From the NCBI RefSeq assembly GCF_921293095.1, contig NC_060259.1, forward strand, positions 42,451,812 to 42,515,811: 64,000 nt of DNA, in the 5' to 3' direction. This DNA is from Ischnura elegans. Lineage: Eukaryota; Arthropoda; Insecta; Odonata; Coenagrionidae. The notes below the pieces were generated by a model, which saw only the letters and a list, made by a program, of their open reading frames with translations, had not been told where the DNA came from and did no database searches. Below, in pieces: positions 12,623-25,631 of the stretch. Both the position numbers and the translations under genes were made by a program. Position 1 is the stretch's first letter, and each line of letters starts with the position of its first letter.

Positions 12623-15600
12623 TTCGAGCCGCAGCAGTTATTTCGTTGGTTTTGGCTGGCTCAGGTGCACAAAAGACTGCAAATTAGAGATTTGAAAATA
12701 CTTGATTTCCTGTTAGTCAGCGTCGTTCGCCGCCGAAAAACAGATGTCATAGAGGTAACGATCGAAGATTACAAAAGGGTGAAAAAAGACCAAATGTGGA
12801 ATGAAATATATGCGCACAATGCACGAAAGAATTACATTAGCGTACAGTTTCATTTTTCACGCAATGCGATTGCACTTGGCTGAAAGTTAATCATCACTAA
12901 TTCATAAAAGTTTTCTGCCTTATCCTAATCATAGGTGTCGTGAAAACGATATCACTCTGTTGTATCCGCTGGCGGGATTTTCTCGAGTGTTACATTGTTG
13001 ATGTCGTGGAGACCTTCATGAACATGATTTTTGTGTCAAACCTTCGATGTCAATTTCTCCCCCGTGGCTGGATGAATAGAGGAACCATATACAATGGACG
13101 GGAAGAGAGAATTACCCAGGGAGATAATAGGGAAATCACGCGATCTGCAGTCGATACATACCTTAATGCCCTAAAGCAAACCGAGGAAAAATTAGAATAT
13201 AATTCAATGATGTCTTGGTGCCGGAACGCTGTTCCGTCACTGGTTTAGAAAAGACATAATTGTCAAATAACACTTTGATCAATTTTTGTGGGTAAAAATT
13301 TCTAATATATACATTCGCAATGAAAAAAATATTTTAAAATATGCAGACGTAACTTGCAATAAAAAAAATACGGAGTAATATCTCACTTGTAAAAATAGGT
13401 ACGTTCCATAACACCACTGAACACAATGAGATACAAGAATAGAGTTACGTTGTTCATACTCGTAAATATTTCGATGTGCATTTTTTAATTTCACTCTGTT
13501 TATCATGTGTGCGGGCAGCACGTCTCATAATTCGAGTAATTTCAATTTCGGTCGTAACCGGCCGAATATAAGATGATATGCTGTGGAGATCATACCTCCA
13601 ATGCCGCTCCTATCAGTTCGTTTTTTCTCTCTTTCCTAACATAAGCTGATTCTGTGGCCGCCAAGTTTTGGTAATGCTAATAATTTTAAAATCTACCGCT
13701 TTAATTATTCGCGAAAAATTCGTTCCATGGCAACGATTTGGCGTCCATATTTAAACATTAATACAGTGTGTTTTTTTATGTTCACGCTTTGGAACTAATT
13801 TCTCTACCTCAGGTATGGTAAATTTTAACATGAACGGTATTAAATGTTCATGTATAATATATTTGGGTTAAACTTTCGTGTGCATAGTCACTTGGAATGG
13901 GTTTTGCTTAGTTTTTATATTTGCTGCCTGATTTCGGATTTGAAAACGGGAAAAAAGCAATTTTTTAGGAAGACTAAATGTTTCAAAATATATAACCCTT
14001 CGAGAACACATACGGGAGTTGGTCCTGTGAGAAGAATTTAATTGAAGCGAGAAACTCGGATTAACCTTGGCGATGCCAGAAAAATGCAATTTTTATAATG
14101 TTGCCTTTTTCGAGGCCAAATACAAGGTGGGCCGAGAAATGAGGATGGCTTTTAGAGACGAAACAAGACCTTAAGAAACAACTCATTACAGTTGTTTTTA
14201 AATATCCTATTTGAGTTTTTAAATTTTAGTCAAATTAAATCAGTTTGTTTCGATATTCCTTTTTCACCAGGGGCATATCTAAATGGGAGGGGGCATGGGA
14301 TCTCCCGAAATTAATCAAATTTGGACCATCGACCGCCCGCCGCCCACAGCTACCTAACCGAGAACTGCTTACAATCCATCAAATAGTACCTACCGTCCCC
14401 CATATTATTTTTAAATTTGACATTTCTTTTAAATTTAATTTTCATGGGGTGTCCCTGCTTAAAATTACTTGACATGGGTAAAGGCACCGAATAGTGAAAT
14501 GCCTGAGTCCAGTTAAACGATTTTTCTTTAAATAATTGTGATATAGACTACATGGATATACTACATGGACATGCATATATGATGCAGACATGGTTTTTAA
14601 ATTTTTTTGCAAATATTGCTGCGAACTTTTTTGAAATAAACTGTACTTGAAATAGCTATTCGCTAAAATTCAGTGCATCTACGTAACCATGGATTGAAAA
14701 CCGTGATGGAGTGAAGTTTCCATATTGAAATAAATATTTGCAATTTTCCACGATTATAAAATTTAGAAGATGAAGGTTTTGATCACCTTGAAGATTATGT
14801 AGTAACATCGAAGCCTGATGATACAAACAGCTCCATTAATTTTCCATACTTTTTTATTTACCTACTTATTACAGCCGTTGCCATATAATATTACTACAGT
14901 ATTTTTATCATTGCTATCGATGAATTTACACAAATTGAACTCGTCAACAATCAATTTGATTCAAAACCAAGGTTATAATACATTTTATAATCCTGGAAAG
15001 TTGCAAACAGTAATTTCAATAGCCATAGGATCTTGGACCCCCAAGCATGTAATCTATCGTAAATTCGCTACTGTCTTTCATATTTTATGAATCATAAATG
15101 TAATTATTGGTGGAATTTGAGCAATGGCTTATTATCGGCTCACCGCACTAAGAGGGTGAACTCAAGGGGAAGGGAACGGTTTGAGGGCGATGGACCGAAA
15201 GGAGGCCGACCGAGGAGTTGCGGTCGCTCCCGCGGAGGACTTAGGTGAAAGAGATAAGGAGGAGGCAGAGACAGTGAGTGAGGGCGGGCAATCGGCGTGC
15301 CGACGACATATCAGGTGAGCGAGGGACGAGGGATAGCATGCATGAAAGGGATGGTAAATTTAGTTACCAAACCACATCAAAGATGGCACGAAAACACTAG
15401 GTCTTCCGCTTATGCCTAAAAAATCAATACTGCTCCTTACTGAGGATCGTACTGCAGATGATTGAGGTATAGGATATGTCGTTTAAGAAAAGCCTCCAGA
15501 GTTAAAAAAAACATGTACCAATGCACAGTGTTATATCAGGATTGCGTTCTTTCAGAAAACCTGGGATTTTATTGTCTGGAATGTCAGACCAAATTATAGA

Positions 15601-17249
15601 AAGTCTGGAAAAATCCTATTCGCTGCAAAAGTTAAACGGTGTATTTTTCTCATTCACTTTGGTACTCATAATTAAACATCCTAATCCCAAAATGCCGTTC
15701 ACGTGGTGCTCCATAAATTTATCTTGTTATTAGATAGCTGGCCTGCAAAATTTCCTGTCAGCAATTTTTTGCCATAAATATTATAATTTTTTGTCTTTAC
15801 CTACTACTCTGCCCGTTTTCCTCCGACTTACTGCCATCACAATAAAATTGTTTAACTCTGTTGTTTTTGGCCATCTTCCCTCAATTTAGATTTTCAATTC
15901 TTAGTCCCAGAGGTTTTTTTTTTAAATCTGCAGTAACTTTATTATCCACCTGATTGATTACAGTGCCCTATTTCTCGCCGTGTTTTGCAAGCGTCTAAGT
16001 GAATGGGTCGTGTGTTACTACGTTACAGAATTGAGAGAGTCAACATGTCTTAAAACTCACGGCGGGTAACGAGGAGATGGAGGTACCGCCATATTAATGT
16101 AGCTGTTGTGAAATAGGTAACTGTAGCGTAAACTGAATATTCATGGAAGAGCTCCTTCGCTAGAATTCAAACTAAGGCCGAGAGAATTGATATGCGTTCT
16201 CCCCACAAATACAGATGAATGTAAGGTCAGTTTAAGTAACTTTTAAATTAGTACACCCCTGGGCAATTTTAAATTTAAAATAAATGCGACATTAAAAAAA
16301 ATTAAGGAAGCACTAGCATATTGATAGGAAATTTTTACGATAACTCAAATGAACGCGAGTTAAACAGCTTTTTAGCTAAAAAAATATCCTCATTACGGTA
16401 ATGGGAGGTTGCAGGCCTCCCCTTATGTGTGCCCCTCGTTAGTCCTTACATTGCCATATCAAAGAGTGTTCTTACAAAATTTCAACTATATTTTTCATCC
16501 ACGGAAGGATTAGGGAAATTTTATTTGCAGTAAATAAAAATTCCTGGGTTATTTTGAACATAATATGAGGTATGTGTGAAATTTAGAATTTTGAAATCAA
16601 AATTAGCGACTTTTTCCAACTGTTAGATCGCGCTATGCTTTTCGCGGTGCTCTTTATGACAAGGAGGATGGATATGCGGCACGTGATTGGATGGAGTGAT
16701 GTGGACAAGTCGGGGAAGATAAGGGTGAAGGACGGTGGTTGATTTCGGCAATGGAATTGCGATATCAGGCAGCAAGTCTGTGGGGAGAGATTTTATTACT
16801 GTTTGTTCCAGTTTGGCTTATTGATGATCATTCCTCGAAGTCGGGGGAAGTATGAAGAGCCAGATAAATTTAAGGGAGTATCTGATTAAGGAGTCCAGAA
16901 ATGAATGTGGTTGCTGAATTGATTAAAAGCGAGTTAATTATGAATAAAAGGAAGGATTGGCCATTTTTATCGCAATGAAGGGGAAGGTGATATAACAGTT
17001 CATGTTGTGACTGAAGTAGTTTTTCAATTCCATTAGTCTGCTATGAATTAACTCTGTGCGATTTGGAAGGATACCTTTGGGTTTTCCTCACTCTTATTCG
17101 CTTCACTCTTATTACCTGAATCATTAGTACAAAGAGTGAGTCCATTTTATGGGATAAAAGGAGTTATAAGTTTACTCATGACCGCTCTTTGATGAATGGG
17201 CTCCTGCACCAATCTTTTATATCGTTCGTCGTAATTAAGTTTGAGTAAT
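12623..17249. other. Intergenic DNA without a recognisable gene
   Basis: Short ORFs (for example 12940-13248 and 14818-15090) show no family resemblance and no gene-like context. The only compositional feature is a purine- and G-rich stretch at about 15140-15360 in otherwise AT-rich DNA. Confidence 0.5.
15140..15360 (+). other. Purine-rich, GC-elevated stretch
   Basis: There are repeated GAGG, GGGA and GAGCGAGG words on the + strand against an AT-rich background. It could be a repeat fragment. No ORF, splice pattern or RNA structure is evident. Confidence 0.3.
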
Positions 17250-17675
17250 GAAAAGACCCGCATTTGTCCGTTTTTCGATCCGTCGCTTACTTCTCGAGCT
17301 ATTCGCCGCAAAAAAATCGACCGCTTCAACCCTTTCGCAGATAATATGATGGCGTCATGCGCTTCAGCCAAGCGCGTTACAGCTTTTCGACCACTGCTCC
17401 CTTCTTTGCATCATTCTCCCGTGGTCCGTGTTGTTTACTCGGTTTGCACTCTTGTGATCAATTATTTCCCTCAATTAGCGGATCTCCTTGAATTTGTTAG
17501 TGTGTTTGAATTTTAATGACGTCACCAACTCATGGAGAGTGGGTAGAAACTTTCGCGTTTTATTTTTATTTCTAACTTGTGACTGAATAGGGAAGATTTT
17601 TATTCGTTGCAACTCATATTTCCCCTCCATCTGGTTAATTATTCTATGGAATTGTGATTTTTGGTCTGAGTTAAC
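17250..17675 (+). repeat. Dispersed repeat family, copy B
   Basis: This is the partner of the copy at 7017-7450, with the same block order and orientation and TGACGTCA at 17517-17524. The overlapping short ORFs on both strands are not conserved between the copies, which argues against coding. Confidence 0.55.
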
Positions 17676-18034
17676 GACCCCATTGCAGATGGAATGGGAA
17701 TTTGTTGGTGTAGGCTTCCGTGGAGTGGTGCAGTTGGCACAGCAAGGTTTCAGGGTTGTCCTCGTCGTCGATTCATTTTCGGACGACATATTAGCCGGCG
17801 TTGGAGGCGTCTTCAGGTTTGAAGAAACAGTGTAACAGGCAGTTAAACTAGTATAAAAAAAGAAAGGTTCTAAATTTTCATAAAAAACGACGAACCTCTA
17901 AAATCAAATCCTTGGAATATAACCCAGCCAAAAATTGTATTCCACATGAAGACGGACGATTCCACGTCAAAATCTGAAGACGGCTGCTGCAACACCGGCG
18001 AAACTGTCGTCACGAAGATGAATCGACGCGGAGT

Positions 18035-18225
18035 TAGGGCCGAATTTACCGTAAGGCAAAATAGGCACGTGCCTAGGGGCGTCGCAGTACAATGGGGCGC
18101 CCTCTGTCACCTCATGCGAGTGGCAATGATTTATCATAAAAATCGGGGAGGGGGTGGGGCTCAAGAGGGGAGGGGCGCTCAATGGAGAGGTGCGTACAGT
18201 GTAACTTTGGGTGAATCCGGCCCTG
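18035..18225. mobile_element. hAT-like MITE (short)
   Basis: The left end TAGGGCCGAATTTACC is inverted at the right end as GGTGAATCCGGCCCTG (13-14 of 16). The flanks CGCGGAGT (18027-18034) and CCCGGAGG (18226-18233) match at 6 of 8 positions, which fits an eroded 8-bp duplication. The 191-bp interior is GC-rich. Two long overlapping ORFs on opposite strands here are by-products of this composition. Confidence 0.55.
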
Positions 18226-18233
18226 CCCGGAGG

Positions 18234-21060
18234 ACAGCCTTGCGGCCTTGCTGCGCTGGAATGGGGATTTGTTTTGAAGTGAGCGAATCGACGGAGGGAA
18301 ATGGGTTTACCTAGCACCGCAACGGTGTTCTTCAATGGCTGCCCGTCTTAATCTCATTGTTTTTCACCTGAGCACACCCAGAAGGGGGAGGACGGGCATT
18401 GCCAGGTATAGCCTTCATTTATGGCAGGTTAGAGGCGGAGGGAAAATAAGGGCAATCGGGTCAAGGGACGGCGTCGGCGGAAATCGGGAAAAAAAGCTGA
18501 CCAAAACCCTAAACGAATGGCTATTTTTTTAAAACAAACACGATTCCAACTGATTACACAATGTTCTGAAAAAATTTATCAGATTTTCTGAAAGGCAATA
18601 CGTTTGATAGATTACATGGAGAAATTGTATTTGATTTTTTTTGTTGTACAAGCATTTCTTAGGAATTCAACAATGCACTAATTTAAATTTTTTATGAAGT
18701 GGGTAAATCTTTGCAGTCCATGGATATCTATGGAAATATTTATGCCTCACGAAAGTTTCATATCTCTACTATGTGGTTAAAAAGAAAAAAACTAATGCTA
18801 CGGCATTAATAAGTAGGCACCGCACCCTATGGAACGAAACAGAATTTGTTCTTGCGAAATATTAACATGCACCCTTCCATGAAACAATGGACCATCGATC
18901 TCTCTCTCTCTCTCGATGGTTGGATTAGGAACCGGGAGTCCTCGATTTATCGACAGGTTACGTTCACGAATCCTGGACGAAAAGCAGAAAAATAACAGAG
19001 CATCATGATTCCCATACATATTTAATGCAGCTAGCCAGGGACTTCCCTCCCCAATCACATAACTTTTCTGTGATTACTATCGTTCTTTAGAGAGATCATA
19101 TTTTAAATATTTATTATACTGACACCAAAAATGCTTACGGAGGCTTTACCTACCTGTTGTGCACTTATCTAAACAGAGAGCGCCACGAGAAATTTACGCT
19201 TTGGAAAAGGACGGAATATGTATTGATCGTGATAGAAAATGTAGAAGTAAAACACCAATCCAATCATATTTGCACGATCAAATCCAGTGGATTGATACGA
19301 GAAACAATTCTTTTCCATATCCAACTTTCCCTTCACGGGAATATTGTGTAAGTATTGATTTTGTAACCATGGATGGATTTTATTTCTGCATCAGGGAATA
19401 TTCGGCTCGAGGCATGGAAATTCGCGTGCAAATGGGAATCAAATCCTTATGGAGATAGGTTGGAAGGACACCTACCTGCATCTGATTTGGTGTGCACATG
19501 CCGTAGAAGACGTCTGGAAGAGATCTGTAATATCACTTAGTTTTTCGGCTCTGGTAAAATACAACCATTTATTAAAAATCAGGAAATCTTCCTTAAATAT
19601 CAAGGTGTTTAGAAGGATGCCTCAAAATTAAAAAACTACTTTCCTCGCCAAGGCCGCCTATCTTCTTGTTGATGTAGCAGAATTCTCAGCTGATTGGAGG
19701 CTGAATTAATGGGCGATAATTTTATTCGAGTGTTTTTTAGAGCTTTTGATTCTTCTGACTGAAAAGATATAAAGGAAAATAATCAACTGTAGCGATAATT
19801 TCCGTGAAACTAAGAGGGAGCGGAAAAGATTAGAAAGAAAACATCAGATTCTTATCCTCTATCTGAGCAGCAATTCCTCAAGATTAGAGGGTATTTAGCG
19901 GCAGAAATCACAGCAGATGATGAGTCGCGTAGCAAAAATGACTCTGAAATTGATTTTGCCTCTGATATTTTGAATTTTTTCGAAATTTGCACATTCCTGA
20001 CCGATTTTCACGTAGAAGGGAGACGCTAGCTGAACTTCCATCATCAACTCAAGTACAAACCGGAAGACTTCTTTAGCGGAACTGACACTTTTTAATGGAA
20101 AATAATGCACTGAAATGGGACGGGGGATTGTAATTTTTATGAAAGAACTTATGAGACACTTAGCGCGGAAATGCGTGCCTAAGGAGACGGATGAACGAAA
20201 AAAGTCTACTTGTCAGCACAGTTTTAAAAACAGAGGTGAGGGGCCGAGGAACATATTATTTTCGTCGAAAAGTCTGCTTAACATATTTAGAAACTGTACT
20301 CGTAGAAAAAACTGTTAGGCCTAAATACAACCGTGACGTTTCCCCCATAAAACATAATTCGTATCAATGGACAAGGAACGATGGAATGAGATGGGGCTGC
20401 GATAAATTCTTGCAAGCATTCTTTGATAATGAGAAGTAGTGAAACGTTCAATGCCTGGAAGGCCTTTGCATTGTTTTATTTTAGTACGACTGAAATGAAT
20501 TTCTAAGAGGCGCAAATGAGATCTCATACAGAGCCGAGTGTCCAATCCATGTGATTTTCGGAACGACAGTGGATGCGTATCAAAATTTACAAAGTGGTCG
20601 AGGTTGAAGGTCACGTCAGTTGGTGGTGAGTTTAAAGGAAAAATCGTGAGGTAACGATTTGAAAAACTGATAAGGTAAACAAGTCTGTCAATAGTTTCGG
20701 GGTGAGATAGGTTTACGGATGGGCGAGTGGGCTTGGAGTAAATGATCATTGCAGGCTATGGACAGTTTGAGATGGCTCTAAAAATTTAAGTTTTTCACAC
20801 TTACCATTTACATGTTAAGTTTCAAAATTTATACACTCGCTCCTGAGGGGATTTCTATTGGCAACAGTAGCTTGGCCCAATACAGGGCGTTACCTCGGTG
20901 ACGCCTGTGGAGGCATTTTAAAAATATTCGTCATTCTCTCACGTATACCCCGCTTAGTAAATACTTATGGTGATGGATTAACAACAGTACGAAAGGGCCA
21001 TGATCATTTCAAGGCCAGGTTAACTTAATTTTAAGTATCACACCCCACGATATTTTATAT
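18234..21060. other. Intergenic DNA without a recognisable gene
   Basis: It holds a (TC)n microsatellite at about 18898-18914. Several short ORFs occur, including 142 codons on the - strand at 20321-20749, without recognisable domains. I see no RNA gene. Confidence 0.45.
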
Positions 21061-21064
21061 TTAA

Positions 21065-21600
21065 CCCGTTAACGCCTAGCGGTACCAAATGGTACCGGCT
21101 GATAGTGCAGTGCTAAACGTAACTTTTTTGTCATTTATCGTAATTTATTAGGGGTTTTGAGAATTTTAAATTGATAAGAATATTTTCAATAACATTTTTC
21201 CAAAAAGTTTGCTATTTTAAAGCCGTAATTAACGCATTTAGAGCCGTTTGAAATCTGTGAATTATCAACTAGCCCAAAAAAACGGAATTTTTAGACCAAG
21301 CATTTCGATTTGTTTACTTACGCCTTATGTACTGTTAATAAAAAGGTTTTATTATGAAATTATATTGCTATAACATGTATATCTCATATAAAGTATGGTT
21401 ATTTGATATAAGCCTAATATTTGGGATGCAATGATGCAAAAAATTTTGGTGATACCACAGTTACCACTTATGGCGGTACCATAAGGCGTAACTATTAGTG
21501 GTAAAAAATTTTTGCGCCTAATGACTCCGAATTTCATTGATATTTAGATACATGATCACCACAAAAATCGCAGAAACTTTTTAATTCAGGCGTTACCGGG
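21065..21600. mobile_element. piggyBac-type MITE with TTAA duplications
   Basis: TTAA lies at both edges (21061-21064 and 21601-21604). The left end CCCGTTAACGCCT is inverted at the right end as AGGCGTTACCGGG (12 of 13). TTAA duplication with CCC...GGG ends is diagnostic of the piggyBac superfamily. The 536-bp interior has no transposase ORF. It carries extra GGTACC-containing repeats, for example GCGGTACCAAATGGTACC near the left end and GGCGGTACC near the right. Confidence 0.85.
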
Positions 21601-21604
21601 TTAA

Positions 21605-22522
21605 ATATGTACGAATATGATAAAATGTGCATGACGGAGTATCACCGTATGCCGCGGCAATGCTCTTGCTTAATACTCATGAAACTAATTCAGACTGCGG
21701 TATTTATTTTTTTCTTCTATTACTCCTTATTTTTGGGGGCCGTCCAGGCCCTTAATAATGCACGCCCTTGCATCTCCTTTATGTTAAGACACCCCACTTT
21801 TTGCCCCTATTCACAGTCTTCGGCATTGAAGAACACTACAGGCAGCGTGACGGAGTTCCTAAACGACACACCATTAGTTTCGTCACCGAGTTTACCGAGT
21901 CTATTTGAAACCTTCGGAATGAATGGGAGGGAACATCATTTCCTCTTTCGCTCTGTTTTAGTGGCAAGAGGTGTGAGGAATTGAATAGCTTTGCGTTTCA
22001 CCGCGTATCGGAAAGCTATAACAATAAATGAAATTTCGATTTAAAGTGTATATGGTGACGTAAACCTGATCACCCGCTGAACAACCTAAAAGCATGGAGT
22101 CCTAGGTTAATTTCTGATTGACGGAGAGGGAAGGGGATTTGCATGGAAATTTTTGCTGTTGAGGGGCAGTGGAGAACGCTAGCGCACGCCATTAGGGGGA
22201 AGAGCATCCGTGTTACTGCCAGACACTACCTCCGTATTGTTGCTGTCAACTTCAGCCTCAAAGCGTGATCAACCGCCTGAAGCATATATAATTAATATCC
22301 GTCATATTTCTCAACTTGAATGTGCTCCTAGATATCCCCACATTCCCCTTCAAAGGCTGAAAGGTCATTATGACCTACAAGTAGTTATGGGGGTGTTCGT
22401 AATTGTTTACCTTGTTTCTCGGGAAATTAATAACAGCCAATCTAATTAACGAAATGACCACCCAAATTCCTCGAAGAAAATGTCGGATTTTTATTTATTC
22501 GATGTTGATAAAGTTTCCAAAG
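21605..22522. other. Intergenic DNA between the piggyBac MITE and the palindrome
   Basis: An ORF at 21679-21984 (101 codons from an internal ATG) has a signal-peptide-like start but no other support. Otherwise there is nothing recognisable. Confidence 0.4.
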
Positions 22523-22523
22523 C

Positions 22524-22530
22524 CTTATCA
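22524..22530 (+). repeat. Left 7-bp direct repeat (CTTATCA) abutting the palindrome
   Basis: CTTATCA ends exactly where the inverted symmetry starts. The same heptamer follows the other end at 36853-36859. Extending one base gives CCTTATCA against TCTTATCA. This is best read as a target-site duplication of 7 or 8 bp. Confidence 0.7.
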
Positions 22531-23823
22531 GTAGTATCAAAATGCCGAAGCTGGGACAAGGTCAAATTAAGCGTTCCCTTTCACTCCCGGTGAATTCCAG
22601 ACACGTGCCGAGCCCATAGCTTCTCCCACTCGAGTTGGATATGTTCCCATTGGTAGTTAGCAAGATCTCCTCATACGTGGAGGTAACGTGAATCGTATTT
22701 CCCCGTCTCGGCATCGGAAATAACCGAAATAATACCTCTAACTACTTTGTTATTGAACATTTTGAAAATAAATGCTTTTCAATGAGAAAACGGGGACAAT
22801 CCAAAGGCGCTTCCGCGTAGCAACCGCGGGGAAAGGCGTCTCGCTGTACAAGCCCCCATTAGACGCACGTACCGAGGTCGCCTCCGCCCTAAACATGACC
22901 ATACGCATTTCAAAACTTGGTTTTCAAACATAGCTACCGTCGCCATAAGAAGTCAATAGAAATTGGGAGGACCACCTCAGAGAGTGAATTAGTGGGTGCC
23001 AACCTGAGTCCATATTCTTTTGGTTATATTTTTTAGAAGTCCATGGAAGTTTTAGGTCATTAAAACCGATAAAATTGATCTGAGAGCTTCAAAACACCTT
23101 ACAAGGGAAATTCTGTCAACTAGCATTAATCCCTGATATTTTTCTCGAAAATACCCTTTTCAGGGTACTTAAGGGTATTCAGGGTAAGGGAAATTTAATT
23201 TTGTCCTGACACCCCCCTATATACCCCTTAAGGGGTCGATCAGGGCGGGGGGTACTCACTACTACGTAGTGAGTAATTTCCCCAAGTTTCAGACCGATTG
23301 GACCAACGGTTTTGGCCCTATGACCAAAAAACCCGAAAATTTCGGGAATTTTGCTCAATAACTCCTTTATTTGAAGAGATAAAAATATAGTTTAAATTGG
23401 AAAGTTGTTCAGTAAGTAACTGGTCATCCATTACGTATATTGTTTAACACTTTACACTTCGGGTGTGACCCCTACACTCTGAGGGAAGGGCATGAGAATG
23501 AAACTTAAACCTCAGTATCTATCTTATTTGAAGTGATAAATGAAAACTGTAAACGGTAAAAGTGATTTAGTTTAACTATCCTTCGAATACACTAATCAAA
23601 ATTTCTCCGACTCCCAAGGATTCAGGGTTAGGGTAACCATGTACCCTAATTTGTAGAGTTAGCATTTTGACAATAAATATCGAACTTGTTCGTCTTTCAA
23701 CTTTATATACGATAAATAAATTTATTTTTCATAATTCCCTCTTAAAGTGCCCAAAAATCGATTTCAAATGGAGTTTGGACTGAAAATTTTTCTCGTTTGG
23801 GGGAAACTTATAAAACCTTATAT

Positions 23824-25175
23824 ATCTTCCACATTTGAATAGATAAAGTTTTGCTTTAAACAGAATAGCTGTTAACATTTTATCATCCTTCAAATGAAAT
23901 CATCAAATTTCCTAATACTCATTCAGGGTCCAAAGTAAGGGTACTAGGGTATCCAATTTGAAGAGTTAGCGTGTTGACAGTTATTACAGAAAATGTTCCT
24001 CTTTTATTGTTATACACGAATCACTGATTATATTTTACGAATTCAAACTGTAAGTCTCTAAAACTGAATGCGATCCTAGTGCATGACGTCACAGCTTCAT
24101 CTACCTTTCATATCTTCCACATTTGAACAGATAAATTTTTGCTTTAAACGGCAGAGCTGTCAGCATTTTATTATCCTTCGAATTCAACAATCAAACTATC
24201 TAAGACTTATTCAGGGTCCAAAGTAAGGATACCAGGGTATCTTATTTGAAGAGTAAGCGTTTTGTCAGTTATTACAGAAAATGTTCCTCCTTTGTCGTAA
24301 TATACGAATCACTGATTATCTTTTACGAATTTAACCCGTTACTCTCAAAAAGTGAATGGGGAGTTTGGCGCATGACGTCACAGCATCATTTACCTTGAAT
24401 ATCTTCCACATTTGAATAGATAAATTTTTGCTTTAAACGGCATAGCTGTAAGCATTTTATCATCCTTCGAATCCAATCATCAAATTTCCTAATACTCATT
24501 CAGGGTCCATAGTAAGGGTACTAGGGTATCCAATTTGAAGAGTTAGCGTGTTGACAGTTATTACAGAAAATGTTCCTCTTTCATTGTTATACACGAATCA
24601 CTAATTATATTTTTACAAATTCAAACTGAAAGTCCTCTTTAACTGAATGCCGATCATAGCGCATGACGTCACAGCTTCATCTACCTTTAATGTCTTCTAC
24701 ATTTGAATAAATAAATTTTTGCTTTAAACGGCATAGCTGTCAGCATTTTATTATCCTTGTAATGCAACCATCAAACTATCTAAGACTTATTCAGGGTCCA
24801 AAGTAAGGATACCAGGGTATCTTATTTGAAGACTAAGCGTTTTGTCAGTTATTACAGAAAATGTTCCTCCTTTGTCGTAATATACGAATCACTGATTATT
24901 TTTTACGTATTCAACCGGTAAGCCCTCCAAAGGTGCATGCCGAAGCTGGCATATGACGTCACAGCAGCATCAAACTTTAATATCTTCCACATTTCAATAG
25001 ATAAATGTAAGCTTTAAACGGCATAGCTGTTAGCATTATATCATCTCTCGGATGAAACAATTAAATTTCCTCAGACCCTTGAGGCTCCATTGCCAGGGTG
25101 CAAGGGTACTCCTATTTCACGATATATCGTTTTGACGTCTATTACATAAAATTTTCATCATTAAAGCTAATAAAC
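23824..25175 (+). repeat. Tandem array of ~290-bp units, left arm
   Basis: The unit-start motif ATCTTCCACATTTGAA (with variants) recurs at 23824, 24112, 24401, 24692 and 24982, spaced 288-291 bp. Units 1 and 3 share TACTCATTCAGGGTCC and CTAGGGTATCCAATTTG. Units 2 and 4 share GACTTATTCAGGGTCC and CCAGGGTATCTTATTTG. So the array is a ~580-bp dimer repeated twice, plus a partial fifth unit. Diverged related units extend outward to about 23340. Each junction carries TGACGTCACAGC. Confidence 0.85.
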
Positions 25176-25361
25176 GAAACCATACTTTGTATTAACCTGT
25201 TCTCTAATATTAATACTTTCTATTCTAATATCCCAAATTAGTGTTAAATTTTTCACTGTTTTTAATATGGAAAGATCATTCCCATCATTCTAATGCAACC
25301 TCTAACATATTTAAGGGTTATTGTTCTGGGTAAATAAATTAAGAAATAAATAATAAATTTT

Positions 25362-25631
25362 TTAATTTGTAATGTTTTTTATTAATTTGCGTGCATAAAA
25401 CTTTTCATCCCCGTTTAAGTTGTAGAAACATACTCCCCCTTCAGTCGTCCTGAACATCCGGGGATAGTATAGATTTCTCTCTCCCCCATCATAATTAATT
25501 AGGGTCAACAACCCCTCTCCATATCGGGTACTAATCCTCTCCTTCCGATACCTCACCCATCCTCCAACTCTTACTTCTTGAGGAAGGTGAACACCTCCAG
25601 TACATCTTGTAGTCTTCTCCTTAATAATCAC
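25362..25631 (-). CDS. Hypothetical terminal exon in left arm (89 codons)
   Basis: On the - strand the frame ends ...GDEKFYARKLIKNITN-stop and includes GGVHLPQEVRVGGWVRYRKE. A good acceptor (pyrimidine tract then GGCAG) precedes it, so it could be a last exon. Composition is richer in G than its surroundings, as for coding DNA. I recognise no family. Because its mirror at 33755-34024 is an identical copy by duplication, conservation is no evidence for coding. It could be chance. Confidence 0.25.
   Translation of the reverse strand: MIIKEKTTRCTGGVHLPQEVRVGGWVRYRKERISTRYGEGLLTLINYDGGERNLYYPRMFRTTEGGVCFYNLNGDEKFYARKLIKNITN

Noticed and set aside
14261-14470. Possible end of another hAT-like repeat (AGGGGCATATCTA)
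   Set aside because: One end resembles known hAT termini, but I found no matching inverted end or 8-bp duplication.
17946-18335. Overlapping 122-codon ORFs on both strands
   Set aside because: They lie over a GC-rich hAT-like MITE, show no domain, and exist in both directions because stops are rare in GC-rich DNA.
20321-20749. 142-codon ORF on the - strand
   Set aside because: It has no recognisable motif, no splice or promoter context, and a composition like the surrounding DNA. It could be a decayed retroelement but I cannot support that.
23824-25175. CRISPR-like or satellite array
   Set aside because: The ~290-bp units are contiguous with no spacers. The array is short, sits inside the palindrome arms and is mirrored, so it is a subrepeat of the element.
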